From Haematobia irritans (lineage: Eukaryota; Arthropoda; Insecta; Diptera; Muscidae): a DNA stretch of 64,000 nucleotides. The DNA lies in assembly GCF_050003625.1 (NCBI RefSeq), contig NC_134398.1, forward strand, positions 199,399,700 to 199,463,699. Reading direction: 5' to 3'. Below the pieces are notes generated by a model. That model saw nothing but the letters and a program-made list of their open reading frames with translations, was not told the DNA's origin and did not search any database. Each line of letters starts with the position of its first letter. The stretch's first letter is position 1. Position numbers and translations under genes: made by a program. Below are positions 10,385 through 22,690 of this stretch, piece after piece.

Positions 10385-11424
10385 ACTCATTCTATATACA
10401 TGTTAATAATAGTTTTCCATTCCTCTCTATATCTCAAATATCTTAATCACAATCTATTTTCAAAGGATTGCGTATAAATTTCTATTCCCTTGAAATGCTC
10501 AAATTACCATAAAATCACCATCCAATACTACAACTTTCACTTATTGTTCAACTGACTTAATCTTAGAAATTAGTTGGTTTTTATCACTGCTAACAATAAA
10601 AATAAAATAGATGAGAAAAACTTAAATCCTTTGAGAGAGAAAGAAAGTACAAACAATTATTATTAATTGCAATATGCTGGTACAAGTAACTCCAAGTACT
10701 TTGCAAACTACCTGAAGGCACTTAACTAAGACCATTCATGGTACAAGTACAATTGCTAATATTCATTTACTGTAAGTGAGACAAAACTCTCCAACTCTCT
10801 TCAACAACATCAACAACAACTGATGTGAGTTCATATAGGAGAAGTATGGGAATCAATGTGTGTTGATGAGTATGATGTGAGAGTGCAACTCACTTATACC
10901 ATAGTGAGTACTCTATGAATAAGTAGGAGATTTTCGTATGTGTATCTAAGTCATAAAGGAGTTTTTTTCCGTTCTTTACTATCATAGAAATAGAAAAAGT
11001 TGAATATAGATAAAAGTTTTCTTTATTAAATTACTTTAACCAATGGCCCTATGCTTAAAGATAACAAAACACATGGATTTTAGCAACAATTAGTAAAGCT
11101 CCAGAGTTTTTTGTTGAAAAAAAAAACACTATATTTTGGCATAACCATGAGATGGAGAAAAAATGAGAGGAAAACCCTAGAACAGCGTAAAGTGAAAATA
11201 AATTCGTAAATTCTTTAAATTAAGAAATGTAAAACTAAAAGAAAGTACATCATATTTGATTTAGGAAATACCATCTACGTAAATATCTTCTCATAACAGA
11301 AAAATTAAAAATAAATCGTTGGTGCAAAATCATGACTATATTGACGGTGCAGTAGTTCATTATATCCATCACCATGGAATGGTACAGTCTTCAATAATGA
11401 AGTAATCGTGCTAAAATTTTGCAC
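10385..11424. other. Unique-looking stretch, no gene seen
   Basis: No 29-bp or 153-bp repeats and no convincing open frame. It contains CAACATCAACAACAAC near 10804 and a GAGAGAGAAAGAAAG run near 10632. It may be host non-coding DNA. Confidence 0.45.
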
Positions 11425-12424
11425 AAAAAAAATTGAAATTTTTATATGAAAAACTTATTTTGGCCATATCTCCTTAAATATGCGTCCTAGAGCGAAAAGG
11501 ACGATAATTCGTGACCACCCCTCAAAAATCAAAATTTTGGTGAAAATCCTTGAAAAATTGAAATTTTTATATGAAAAACTTATTTTGGCCATATCTCCTT
11601 AAATATGCGTCCTAGAGCGAAAAGGACGATAATTCGTGACCCACCCCCCCCGCCCCAAAAATCAAAATTTTGGTGAAAATCCTTGAAAAAGTGAAATTTT
11701 TTTATATAAAAAACTTATTTTGGCCATATCTCCTTAAATATGCGTCCTAGAGCGAAAAGGACGATAATTCGTGACCACCCCCCAAAAATCAAAATTTTGC
11801 TGAAAATCCTTGAAAAAGTGAAATTTTTATATGAAAAACTTATTTTGGCCATATCTCCTTAAATATGCGTCCTAGAGCGAAAAGGACGATAATTCGTGAC
11901 CCCCCCCGCCACAAAAATCAAAATGTTGATGAAAATCCTCAAAAAATGAAATTTTTATATGAAAAACTTATTTTGGCCACATCTCCTTAAATATGCGTCC
12001 TAGAGCGAAAAGGGTGATAATTCGTGACCACCTCTCAAAAATCAAAATTTTGATGAAAATCCTCAAAAAATTAAATTTTCATATGAAAAACTTATTTTGG
12101 CCATATCTCCTTAAATATGCGTCCTAGAGCGAAAAGGACGATAATTCGTGACCACACCTCAAAAATCAAAATTTTGGTGAAAATCCTTGAAAAATTGAAA
12201 TTTTCATATGAAAAACTTATTTTGGCCATATCTCCTTAAATATGCGTCCTAGAGCGAAAAGGATGATAATTCGTGACCACCCCCCAAAAATCAAAATGTT
12301 GATGAAAATCCTCAAAAAATGAAATTTTTATATGAAAAACTTATTTTGGCCATATCTCCTTAAATATGCGTCCTAGAGCGAAAAGGACGATAATTCGTGG
12401 ACACCCCACAAAAATCAAAAAATT
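11425..12424. repeat. 125-bp satellite, eight tandem units
   Basis: Eight copies share CTTATTTTGGCCATATCTCC, at 11454, 11579, 11714, 11839, 11967, 12091, 12216 and 12340, giving periods of 124-135 bp. The middle CGTCCTAGAGCGAAAAGGA is nearly invariant. Differences cluster in a C-run after TTCGTGACC and in the A-run before GAAATTTT. High identity points to recent amplification. The array abuts family-B sequence. Confidence 0.92.
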
Positions 12425-12950
12425 TATCGGCAGACATGTCAAGTTCGCAGATGGGCTATATCGGCCCAGGTTTTGATATAGTCCCCATATAAACCGACCT
12501 CCCGATTTGGGGTCTTTGGCTTATGGAAATCGTAGTTTTTATCCAATTTGCCTGAAATTGGAAATCTAGAGATATTTTAGGGACATAAAGAGGTGTGCCA
12601 AAAATGGTGAGTATCGGTCCATGGTTTGGTATAGCCCCATATATATCGATCTCTCGATTTTATACGCCCATGAAGTATAGAATCCGAAGTTTTCATCCAA
12701 TTTGCCTGAAATTCGAAATATGGAGGTATTTTAGGACCATAAAGAGGTGTGCCAAAAATGGTGAGTATTGGTTCATGTTTTGGTATAGCCCCCATATAGA
12801 CCGACCTCCCGATTTTACTTCTTGGGCTTCGAGAATCCTAAGTTTTTATTCAATTTGCCTGGTATTGGAAATCTAGAGGTATTTTCGGGCCATAAAGAGG
12901 TGTGCCGAAAATGGTGAGTATCGGTCCATATTTTAGTATATCCCCCATAA
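12425..12950 (-). repeat. Family-B DINE-like units, copy B2 (fragment)
   Basis: About three and a half 153-bp family-B units in reverse orientation, seen from TAAAGAGGTGTGCC blocks near 12587, 12740 and 12894. The right end and GTCY microsatellite are missing at the satellite junction; a short GGCAGACATGTCAAGTTCG remains. Confidence 0.7.
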
Positions 12951-13048
12951 GTCATTAAGCTTAACATGGAATCGGGCAGTACTCACTGATAAGAGAGAAG
13001 TTCACCAATGTGGAATTACAATGGACTGAATACTCAAACAACATGACC
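12951..13048. other. 98-bp orphan segment between family-B and family-A blocks
   Basis: The sequence from GTCATTAAGCTTAACATGG to CAACATGACC belongs to neither flanking family and has no copy elsewhere in the window. Its composition is more balanced than its neighbours. I do not recognise it with certainty; it may be a fragment of another dispersed element. Confidence 0.4.
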
Positions 13049-13400
13049 CAGATTTGGCTTGCGGAGCCTCTTAGAGAAGCAAATTCCATCCGATCCGTTT
13101 GTAATGTGCTACGTAGTTTCAATATGTGGTCTCTAACCAAAATGCAAAAATTGGTCCATATCGGTCCATAATTATTTATAGCCCCCATATAAACCGATCC
13201 CCAGATTTGAACTCCGCAGACTCTAGGAGGAGCAAAACTCATCCGATCCGGTTGAAACTTGGTACGTGGTGTTAGTATATGGTCTTTAATAACCATACAA
13301 ATATTGGTCCATATCGGTTCATAATTATATATAGCCCCCATATAAATCGGTCCTCAGATTTGACCTCCGGAAAATTTTGGGAAGCAAAATTCATCCGCTT
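13049..13400 (-). repeat. Family-A DINE-like units, copy A3 (fragment)
   Basis: Two 153-bp family-A units in reverse orientation, with GCCCCCATATAAACCGATCC and GGTACGTGGTGTTAGTATAT. Both element ends are missing. Confidence 0.75.
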
Positions 13401-14155
13401 CGGTTCCAAAAAGAAGATTTCCACTCCTTTTTAGCGACGTTTTTTTTTAGGTAATTCATAAAATCATTGAGACATGCTTGGGATAAGGAAAATGGCATAG
13501 GACTATAAAATAAAGACAAATTCAAACATATTTTTATCATGGAAATTCCTTCGATAAACTGTCAATAAAGAGTTTTGCATATGGACATAATTAATAAATT
13601 AATCAATAAGAATTATTTTTATCTCTTTTGAAGGATAACTCGTCCTTGTGATACCTTTTCAAAATATAACACAATTCGCATATTTTCTTGAAATTTCCCG
13701 CATCTAAAAATCCATCCATCTGTTAATAAACTATATATCCAAGCCTCTTCATTATTTTTCTTAAACTTTCTATGAAAACCCTCGTTGTAACCAACTCAAA
13801 ATGTGTGTATGAAATACCCATATATAATCGCTACAGCCAAACTTTGTTGCCTAAAGCAAGGACATCATAAAAGTTATCTCTATCGCGACACATATACGAC
13901 AAAAGCACAAACTTATTTTGGCTTTAAACTAATTTTTGCATAGAGCAAATACCTGCTTAAATAGAACATGAAAGTTAACTTACGTATAAGAACCAATTGC
14001 TTTTGGCAGTAATTTTGTTAGTTTTACATTTAACTACGATAATCACGTACGCCCTTCTTCGATTTTAATCTAAGAGCGAATGTGAAATTGTAGCTAAAAC
14101 AACATTCTAACGCACGATAATTTTTAATGGAAATTAGTAGAGAGTAGTAGAAGTA
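13401..14155. other. Unique-looking stretch, no gene seen
   Basis: No recognised repeat or convincing open frame. Confidence 0.45.
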
Positions 14156-14156
14156 G

Positions 14157-17100
14157 TGATCACGGTTACCAATGTTGGTAGAATTCTATAAAAAATGGTA
14201 AATTCTTTTATTGTTTGGTAGTTTGGTAGAATTTTTGATGTTTTGGTGGATTTTTCAAAATATTCCTATTCAACTAAGAGGTAATTCAATTTTCTATAGA
14301 AATCAAATATTTACCAAATTTTCCATAGAAATAAAATAAAAAAGATATTTTTATTTTATAGAAAATATTGTCAAAATTTTATTTCTATAGAAAATTTTTA
14401 TAGAAATTTTCTATAGAAATAAATTTTTGACAATATTTTCTACAGAAATAAAATTTTGACAAAATTAGAAATATAGAAATAAAAGTTTAACGAAATTTTC
14501 TATAGAAAAATCTTCTCAAAATTTTATTTCAATAGAAAAGTTTGTCAAAATTTTATTATATTTTATTTCTATAGAAAATTTTGTCAATCTTTTATTTCCA
14601 TATTTCCAATTTTGTCAAAATTGTATTTCTATATATAATTTTATCAAAATTTATTGCTATAGACGATGTTGTCAAAATTTTATTTCTATAGAAAGTTTTC
14701 TCAAAATTTTATTTCTATAAAAACTTTTCTCAGAATTTTATTTGTATAGAAAATCTTCTCAAAATTTTATTTCTAGAGAATATTTTGTCCAAATTTTATT
14801 TCTATAAAAAATGTTGTCAAAATTTTACTACTATAGATAATTTCGTCAAAATTTTATTTCTATAGAAAAATTTTGTCAAAGTTTTATTGCTATAGAAAAT
14901 ATTGTCAAAAGTTTATTTCTATAGAAAGTGTTATCAAAATTTTATTTCTATAGAAAATTTTGTCGAAATTTTATTTCTATGGTATATTTTGTCTAAATTT
15001 TATTTCTACAGAATACCTTGTCCAAATTTTATTTCTATAAAAAAGGGGTCAAAATTTTATTACTATAGATAATTTTGTCAAAATCTTATTCCTATAGAAA
15101 AATGTTGTCAAAATTTTATTTCTATAGAAAAATTTTGTCAACATTTTATTGCTATAGAAAATATTGTCAAAAGTTTATTTCTATAGAATATTTTGTCAAA
15201 TTTTTATTTCTATGGTATATTTTGTCAAAATTTTATTTCTATAGAATATATTGTCAAAATTTTATTTCTATGGAATATTTTGTCAAAATTTTATTTCTAT
15301 AGAATACCTTGTCCAAATTTTATTTCTATAAAAAAAGGGGTCAAAATTTTATTACTATAGATAATTTTGTCAAAATCTTATTCCTATAGAAAAATGTTGT
15401 CAAAATCTTATTCCTATAGAAAAATGTTGTCAAAATTTTATTTCTATAGAATATTTTGTCAAAAGTTTATTTCTATAGAATATTTTGTCAAAATTTTATT
15501 TCTATGGAATATTTTGTCAAAATTTTATTTCTATAGAATATTTTGTCGAAGTTTTATTGCTATAGAAAATATTGTCAAAAGTTTATTTCTATAGAATATT
15601 TTGTCAAAATTTTATTACTATAGAAAAATGTTGTCAACATTTTATTTCTATAGAAAAATTTTATCAAAATTTTTTTGCTATAGAAAATGTTGTCAAAATT
15701 TTATTGCTATAGAAAGTTTTCTCAAAATTTTATTTCTATAAAAACTTTTCTCAGAATTTTATGTGTATAGAAATTCTTCTCAAAATCTTATTTCTATAGA
15801 ATATTTTGTCCAAATTTTATTTCTATAAAAAATTTTGTCAAAAGTTTATTTCTATGGAATATTTTGTCAAAATTTTATTTCTATAGAATATATTATCAAA
15901 ATTTTATTTCTATAGAATATTTTGTCAAGATTTTATTTCTATAGAAAAATGTTGTCAAAATTTTATTTCTATAGAAAATTTTCTCAAAATTTTAATTATT
16001 TATTTATTTTATAGAATATTTGGTAAAAATTTGATTTCTATAGAAAAATTTTGTCGAAATGTTATTGCTATAGAAAATGTTGTCAAAATTTTATTTCTAT
16101 AGAATATTTTGTCAAAATGTTATTCCTATAGAAAATGTTGTCAATATTTTATTTCTATAGAATATTTTTTCAAAATTTTATTTCTATAGAATATTTTGTC
16201 AAAATTTTATTTCTATAAAAAATTATCTCAGAATTTTATTTCTATAGAAAATTTTCTCAAAATTTTAATTATTTATTTATTTTATAGAATATTTGGTAAA
16301 AATTTGATTTCTATAGAAAAAATTTGTCGAAATGTTATTGCTATAGAAAATGTTGTCAAAATTTTACTTCTATAGAATATTTTGTCAAAATTTTATTTTA
16401 GTACAAAAATTTTGTCAAAATTATGTTTTTATAGACAATTTTGTCAATATTTTATTTCTATAAAATATTTTGTCAAAATTTTATTTCTATAGAATATTTT
16501 GTCAACATTTTATTTCTATAGAAAATGTTGTCAAAATTTTATTTCTATAGAATATTTTGTCTAGATTTTATTTCTATAAAAAATTTCTCAGAATTTTTTT
16601 CTATATAAAATTTTATCTATTTATTTATTTTATAGAATAGTTTGTCAAAATTTTATTTCTAGAGAAAAATTTTGTCAAAACTTTATTTCTATAAAAAATT
16701 AATTTCTATAAAAAATGTTTGTCAAAATTTTACAACCATTTGCAAACTTTTATTTCCAGCGGAAGTTTGTGAAGTACCTCTTATATCAAGAATTCTACCA
16801 ATCTACCAATCTACCAAACAACACAAAATCTACAATTTTTGTAGAATTGTTAGAATTCTACCAAAAATTGAAACCTTTCTTTATTAGAATTTAAAATTTT
16901 TGTAATACAATATCGGAAACAAAATTAAAAAAAAAATCACACAAAGTTCCCATTCGAATGTAATATCACATACCTTGTCACTAGTAACAAAAACCACTAA
17001 GAATCAAATGTTTAAATTTTACTTTATTTTTCGGCAAATATCAGAAATACCTCTAGTGACCATGTTAATAACCAATTTTTGGTAGAATTATAGCAACTGT

Positions 17101-17377
17101 GGCAACCGTGATTGACATTCGTCTCCTTGGCTTACCATATTCTTTATTAGAATTTAATCTTTTTGTAATACAATATCGGAAACAAAATTTAAAAAAAAAA
17201 TCACACAAAGTTCCCATTCGAATGCAATATCACAATCTTGTCACTATCAATAAAAACCACAAAGAATCAAATGTTACAATTTTTCATTTTTTTTGGCAAA
17301 TATTAGGAATACCACTAGTGACCAATTTAATAACCAATTTTTGGTAGAATTCTCGCATTTGTGGCAACTGTGGCAAC
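14157..17377. mobile_element. Minisatellite-bearing element with inverted GGTAGAATT-rich termini (candidate)
   Basis: The left terminus (14157-14280) reads ATCACGGTTACCAATGTTGG followed by several GGTAGAATT copies. On the right, 16770-16870 carries the inverse AGAATTCTACC copies, and GGCAACCGTGAT occurs at about 17101 and again at 17367. The interior is minisatellite. The left outer end matches the inverse of the right over roughly 30 bp with mismatches. The exact right boundary is blurred by a tandem duplication. The structure recalls foldback elements; no transposase is present. Confidence 0.5.
14287..16740 (-). repeat. 29-bp minisatellite array, mostly R polarity
   Basis: Units TCAAAATTTTATTTCTATAG plus AAAATTTTG. 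Polarity alternates at the left edge (F 14287-14340, R to about 14395, F to about 14505) and is then uniformly R to 16740. Two blocks of about 310 bp near 15990 and 16260 repeat each other, showing duplication of multi-unit segments. Confidence 0.88.
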
Positions 17378-17642
17378 CGTGATTGACATTTCTCTCCTTG
17401 GCTTACCACATTCTTTATAAGAATTTAATATTTTTGTAATACAATATCAGAAACAAAATTCAAAAAAAAAAAACAAAAAGCAAAAGTTCACACAAAGTTC
17501 CCATTCGAATGCAATATCACATACCTTGTCACTATTAACAAAAACCACTAAAAATCAAATGTAACATTTTTTTCATTTTTTCTATTTTTCTGCAAATATC
17601 AGGAATACCACTAGTGACCATTTTAATAACCAATTTTCATAT
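16872..17642 (+). repeat. Three tandem copies of about 265 bp
   Basis: Each copy starts near CTTTATTAGAATTTAA and contains TTTTGTAATACAATATCGGA, CCCATTCGAATG and CTAGTGACC. Copies begin at about 16878, 17141 and 17411 (spacing 263 and 271). Copies 1 and 2 end with TGGCAACCGTGATTGACATT, the end sequence of the neighbouring minisatellite-bearing element; copy 3 lacks it. Confidence 0.85.
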
Positions 17643-18111
17643 ATCCCAAACTCAAATTCAATATTCGACTTCCCTGTTTTGATGCTATCATAACAAATAT
17701 CCATTTGTATAGTGTGAAAATCTATCTAACATGAACGCTGACGCTGGACAGCTTATCAAAGCAATTTGTCAAATGATCAGGTATCCTTCTCGCATGGATA
17801 GATGGGTAGCCAAGCAAAATATGAAAAATATCAAAAATAAATAAATATTCTCACATATACACTCACATACACACACACACCACGCCCAGACAAATTTCGA
17901 TATGCCATCATATGGATACGTGCTCGACAACCCCTTTTATTTTGGTGGTCCCTTTTGAGCAAAAATGTCATATATGCAAGTAAAATGTGAAATTTTTTGA
18001 TAATGCAATGAAACTGAGGGAAAAGTATGAGAATACTTCGACTAAGGGCTTCTATGGAGGCATAATTTATATGTCATTTAAGGTCATTATTTTATTTGTT
18101 CATTTAGAGCC
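17643..18111. other. Unique-looking stretch with a short CA run
   Basis: No gene seen. A CACACACACACA tract lies near 17868-17882. Confidence 0.45.
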
Positions 18112-18364
18112 CAGGGATGCAAAATACAATTTTAAAGAAAGTACAAAAGAGGTATTTTTTTGAGCGAAAAAGTATTTTTATTATATTTTAACAAAACACT
18201 ATTGTTAGAATGAATTTTAAAGAAAATAAAATTTTGTGTTTCAACTACCCCACTTTAACTTTTTTTGTTTTATATCCGCTTACCATAGTTGGAAAAATTC
18301 TACCAAAAATGGTATTGTTTACTGCTTTGTAGATTTGTAGAATTCATGGGACTTCATAAATTAT

Positions 18365-18493
18365 CTATAGATAAATAAAAATAGATTTTTGACAAAATTT
18401 TCTATAGAAATAACACTGTGACAAAATTTTCTGTAGAAATAACATTTTGACAAAATTTTTTTATAGAAATAAAATTTGACAACATTTTCTATA
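18365..18493 (+). repeat. 29-bp minisatellite, F polarity (part 1 of H1 interior)
   Basis: Four to five units up to the CTATA where the 658-bp insertion begins. Confidence 0.8.
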
Positions 18494-19151
18494 GACTGCA
18501 AAAAATATTTATTTGATATTAAAGATTACGCAAACTAAATTTTAGGATGTGAAATTTGCCAAATCTTAAGGAAAAATTTCTTTAAAATAACGAAATTTTA
18601 ATTAAAATAAAGTTTATAATTTTAGCTTCAAAATATTTTTTCATTAAATTTAGGACGCAAATTTTGTAAATTTGCGTCGCTCCGTTAAAGTCCCATGTCT
18701 TTGAGCTAAGGCTAATTTTCCATAAAATCAAGAAACACATTTTTGATTTAAAGAAATTGTCCTTAAATTAGCTGAAATTTTGAAACTTTATATTTAAGAT
18801 AAAAACGCTTGAAACATAGGCTAAGACTTATTTTGAGCATCTTTAGTTTAAAGTTTTTTTGGAATTAAAACAAAATTTTAACTTTGAAGAATACGTTATA
18901 ATTTGGATTTTTAAACTGGTATTTATTTGTTCATGAGTACCTTTATTAATAAACCGAGAAAAGAGAATGAAAATTTGATAAATGAGATCTGCATCCTAAT
19001 TTCAATTTTATTGGTCCTAGATTTAAGGCCAGATAGGTCGCTAAAAATTTCTTTATTTTAAAAAAAGCCGCATCTTTGGCTCGGAATCAATACCACAATC
19101 CTTAAGGCAAGGTCAAAATCTTTGGATCCAAGTAAACACTTTTCTTGGGTG
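18494..19151. mobile_element. 658-bp TIR-bearing insertion in the minisatellite
   Basis: Left end GACTGCAAAAAATATTTATT; the right end read inverted is CACCCAAGAAAAGTGTTTAC. The two align over roughly 35 bp with mismatches and both reach AAAGATT. TA flanks both sides (18492-18493, 19152-19153), and the CTATAG unit resumes exactly after it. No coding region. A non-autonomous DNA transposon of unassigned family. Confidence 0.6.
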
Positions 19152-19357
19152 TAGAAATAAGATTTTGACAAAATTTTCTATAGAAATAACATTTTGACAA
19201 AATTTTCTATAGAAATCAAATTTTGACAAAATTTTCTATAGAAATAAAATTTTGACAAAATTTTCTATAGAAATAAAATTTTGACAAAAAAATTTTTATA
19301 GAAATAAAATTTTTAAAAAATTTTCTATAAAATAAAATTTGAACAAAATTTTCTATA
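19152..19357 (+). repeat. 29-bp minisatellite, F polarity (part 2 of H1 interior)
   Basis: About seven units between two MITE insertions, each of which splits a CTATAG motif. Confidence 0.85.
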
Positions 19358-19647
19358 CACAGAAAAAAATTTTTTTCTGATTCAATCACGAAATTAATTG
19401 ATCAAATTAATTTTTAATTGAAATGTCTTCAATCACAGAAATGATAGTATCAATTAAAAAATTAATTGAAGGTCAATTAAAAAGTTAATTGATACAATTA
19501 AAAAATTAATTGATACTATTATTTTTGTGATTGATTTTTGTTTCAATTAAAAAATTTGTTGAGTCAATTAAATTTTTAATTGAATATTTTTTAAAACTCA
19601 ATTAAAATTTTAATTGGAAAAATTTTCGTGAAATTTTTTTTTGTGTG
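19358..19647. mobile_element. 290-bp MITE with TA target duplication
   Basis: The ends CACAGAAAAAAATTTTTTTC and, inverted, CACACAAAAAAAAATTTCAC flank an interior full of TCAATTAAAAAATTAATTGA-type inverted repeats. TA duplications at 19356-19357 and 19648-19649 restore the split CTATAG unit. It could fold into long hairpins. No coding region. Confidence 0.75.
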
Positions 19648-19649
19648 TA

Positions 19650-22600
19650 GAAATAAAATTTTGAAATAATTTTCTATGAAATAAAATTTGAACAAAATTT
19701 TCTATAGAAATAAAATTTTGACAAAAATTTCTATAGAAGTAAAATATCGACAAAATTTTCTATAGAAATAAAATTTTGAAAAAAATTTTCTATAGAAATA
19801 AAATGTTGACACACTTTTCTATAGAAATAAAATTTTGACAAAGAAAATAAAATTTTGAGAAAATTTTTTATAGAAATAAAATTTTGAGAAAATTTTCTAT
19901 AGAAATAAAATTTGAACAAAATTTTCTATAGAAATAAAATTTTGACAAACTTTTCTATAGAAATAAAATTTTGACAAAGAAAATAAAATATTGACAAAAT
20001 TTTCTATAGAAATAAAATTTTGACAAAATCTTCTGGGAAAAAAATGTAATAAGTGTCTATAGAAGTAAAATATTGACAAAATTTTCTATAGAAATAAAAT
20101 TTTGACAAAGAAAATAAAATTTTGATAAAATTTTTTTATAGAAATAAAATTTGAACAAAATTTTCTATAGAAATAAAATTTTGACAAAATTTTCTATAGA
20201 AGTAAAATATTGACAAAATTTTGTATAGAAATAAAACTTGGCAAAGAAAATAAAATTTTGACAAAAATTTTTTTATAGAAATAAAATTTTGACAAAATTT
20301 TCTATAGAAATAAAATTTTGAGAAAATTTTCTGCAGAAATAAAATTTTGACAAAATTTTCTATGAAATAAAATTTGAACAAAATTTTCTACAGAAATAAA
20401 ATTTTGACAAAGTTTTCTATAGAAGTAAAATATTGACAAAAGTTTTTTATAGAAATAAAATTTTGACAAAATTTTCTATAGAAATAAAATTTTGAGAAAA
20501 TTTTCTATAGAAATAAAACTTTGAGAAAATTTTCTGTAGAAATAAAATTTTGACAAAATTTTCTATGAAATAAAATTTGAACAAAATTTTCTATAGAAAT
20601 AAAATTTGGCAAAGTTTTCTATAGAAGTAAAATATTGACAAAAGTTTTTTATAGAAATAAAATTTTGACAAAATTTTCTATAGAAATAAAATTTTGAGAA
20701 AATTTTCTATAAAAATAAAACTTTGAGAAAATTTTCTGTAGAAATAAAATTTTGACAAAATTTTCTATGAAATAAAATTTGAACAAAATTTTCTATAGAA
20801 ATAAAATTTTGACAAACTTTTCTATAGAAGTAAAATATTGACAAAATTTTCTATAGAAATAAAATTTGAACAAAATTTTCTATAGAAATAAAATTTTGAC
20901 AAATTTTTCTATAGAAGTAAAATATTGACAAAATTCTCTATAGAAATAAAATTTTGACAAAATTTTCTATAGAAATGAAATTTTGAGAAAATTTTCTATA
21001 GAAATAAAACTTTGAGAAAATTTTCTGTAGAAATAAAATTTTGACAAAATTTTCGATGAAATAAAATTTGAACAAAATTTTCTATAGAAATAAAATTTTG
21101 ACAAACTTTTCTATAGAGGTAAAATATTGAAAAAATTTTCTATAGAAATAAAATTTTGGCAAAATCTTCTGTAGAAAAAAATTTAATAAAACTGTCTATA
21201 GAAATAAAATGTTGACAACATTTTCTATAGAAATAAAATTTTGAAAAAATTTTCTATACAAATAAAATTTTGAAAAAATTTTCTATAAAATAAAATTTGA
21301 ACAAAATGTTCTTCAGAAATAAAATTTTGAAATAATTTTCTATGAAATAAAAATTGAGCAAAATTTTCTATAGAAATAAAATTTTGATAAAATTTTCTAT
21401 AGAAATAAATTTTGAGAAAATTTTCTATAGAAATAAAATTTTGACAAAATTTTCTATAGAAATAAAATTTTGACAAAATCTTCTGTGGAAAAAATATTAA
21501 TAAAACTGTCTATAGAAGTAAAATGTTGACAAAATTATCTATAGAAATAAAATTTTGTCAAAATTTTCTATAGAAATAAAATGTTGACAAAATTTTCTAT
21601 GAAATAAAATTTGAACAAAATTTTCTCTACAAATAAAATTTGAACAAAATTTTCTATACTAATAAAATTTTGAAAAAATTTTCTATGAAATAAAATTTGA
21701 ACAAAATTTTCTATAGAAATAAAATTTTGACAAAATTTTCTATGAAATAAAAGTTGAACAAAATTTTCTGTAGAAAAAAAATTTAATAAAACTGTCTATA
21801 GAAGTAAAATGTTGACAAAATTTTCTATAGAAATAAAATTTTGAAAATATGTTTTATAGAAATAAAATTTTGACAACGTTTTCTAGAGAAATAAAATTTT
21901 GAAAAAATTTTCTGTGGAATAAAATTTTGACAAAATTTTCCATAGAAATAAAATTTTGACAAAATTTCTATAGAAATAAAATGTTGACAAAACTTTCTAT
22001 AGAAATAAAATATTGAAAAAGAAAATAAAATTTTGAAAAAAAATTTTTTTATAGAAATAAAATGTTGGCAAAATTTTCTATAGATATAAAATTTTGACAA
22101 AATTTTCTATAGAAATACAATTTTGACAAACTTTTCTATGAAATAAAATTTGAACAAAATTTTCTATAGAAATAAAATATTGACAAAATTTTCTATAGAA
22201 ATAAAATTTTGACAAAATTTTCTATAGAAATAAAATTTTGACAAAATTTTCTATAGAAGTAAAATATTGACAAAATTTTCTAAAGAAATAAAATTTTGAC
22301 AAAATTTTCTACAGAAATAAAATTTTGACAAAGTCTTCTATAGAAAAAAAATTTTAACAAAATTGTCTATAGAAGTAAAATGTTGACAACATTTTCTATA
22401 GAAATAAAATTTTGAAGAAATTTTCTATACAAACAAAACTTTGACAAAATTTCCTGTGGAATAAAATTTTGACAAAAATTTCCATAGAAATAAAATGTTG
22501 ACAAAATTTTCTATAGAAATAAAATGTTGACAAAATTTTCTATAGAAATAAAATTTAGACAAAATCTTCTGTAGAAAAAAAATTTTAACAAAATTGTCTA

Positions 22601-22690
22601 TAGAAGTAAAATGTTGACAAAACTTTCTATAGAAATAAAATTTTGACAAAGTTTTTAATAGAAAAAAATATGTAAAAATTTTTCCAAAGA
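19650..22690 (+). repeat. 29-bp minisatellite, F polarity (main H1 array)
   Basis: About 105 units. Variants alternate (AGAAATAAAATTTTGAC, AGAAGTAAAATATTGAC, ATGAAATAAAATTTGAACAA), and the same order of variants recurs at intervals of a few hundred bases (for example 20400-20590, 20590-20780, 20930-21070), indicating duplication of multi-unit blocks. Confidence 0.9.

Noticed and set aside
15075..22100. Open frames rich in F, Y, K and I inside minisatellite arrays
   Set aside because: They follow the 29-bp repeat (87 bp gives 29 codons), occur in every array and on either strand, and encode nothing beyond the repeat.
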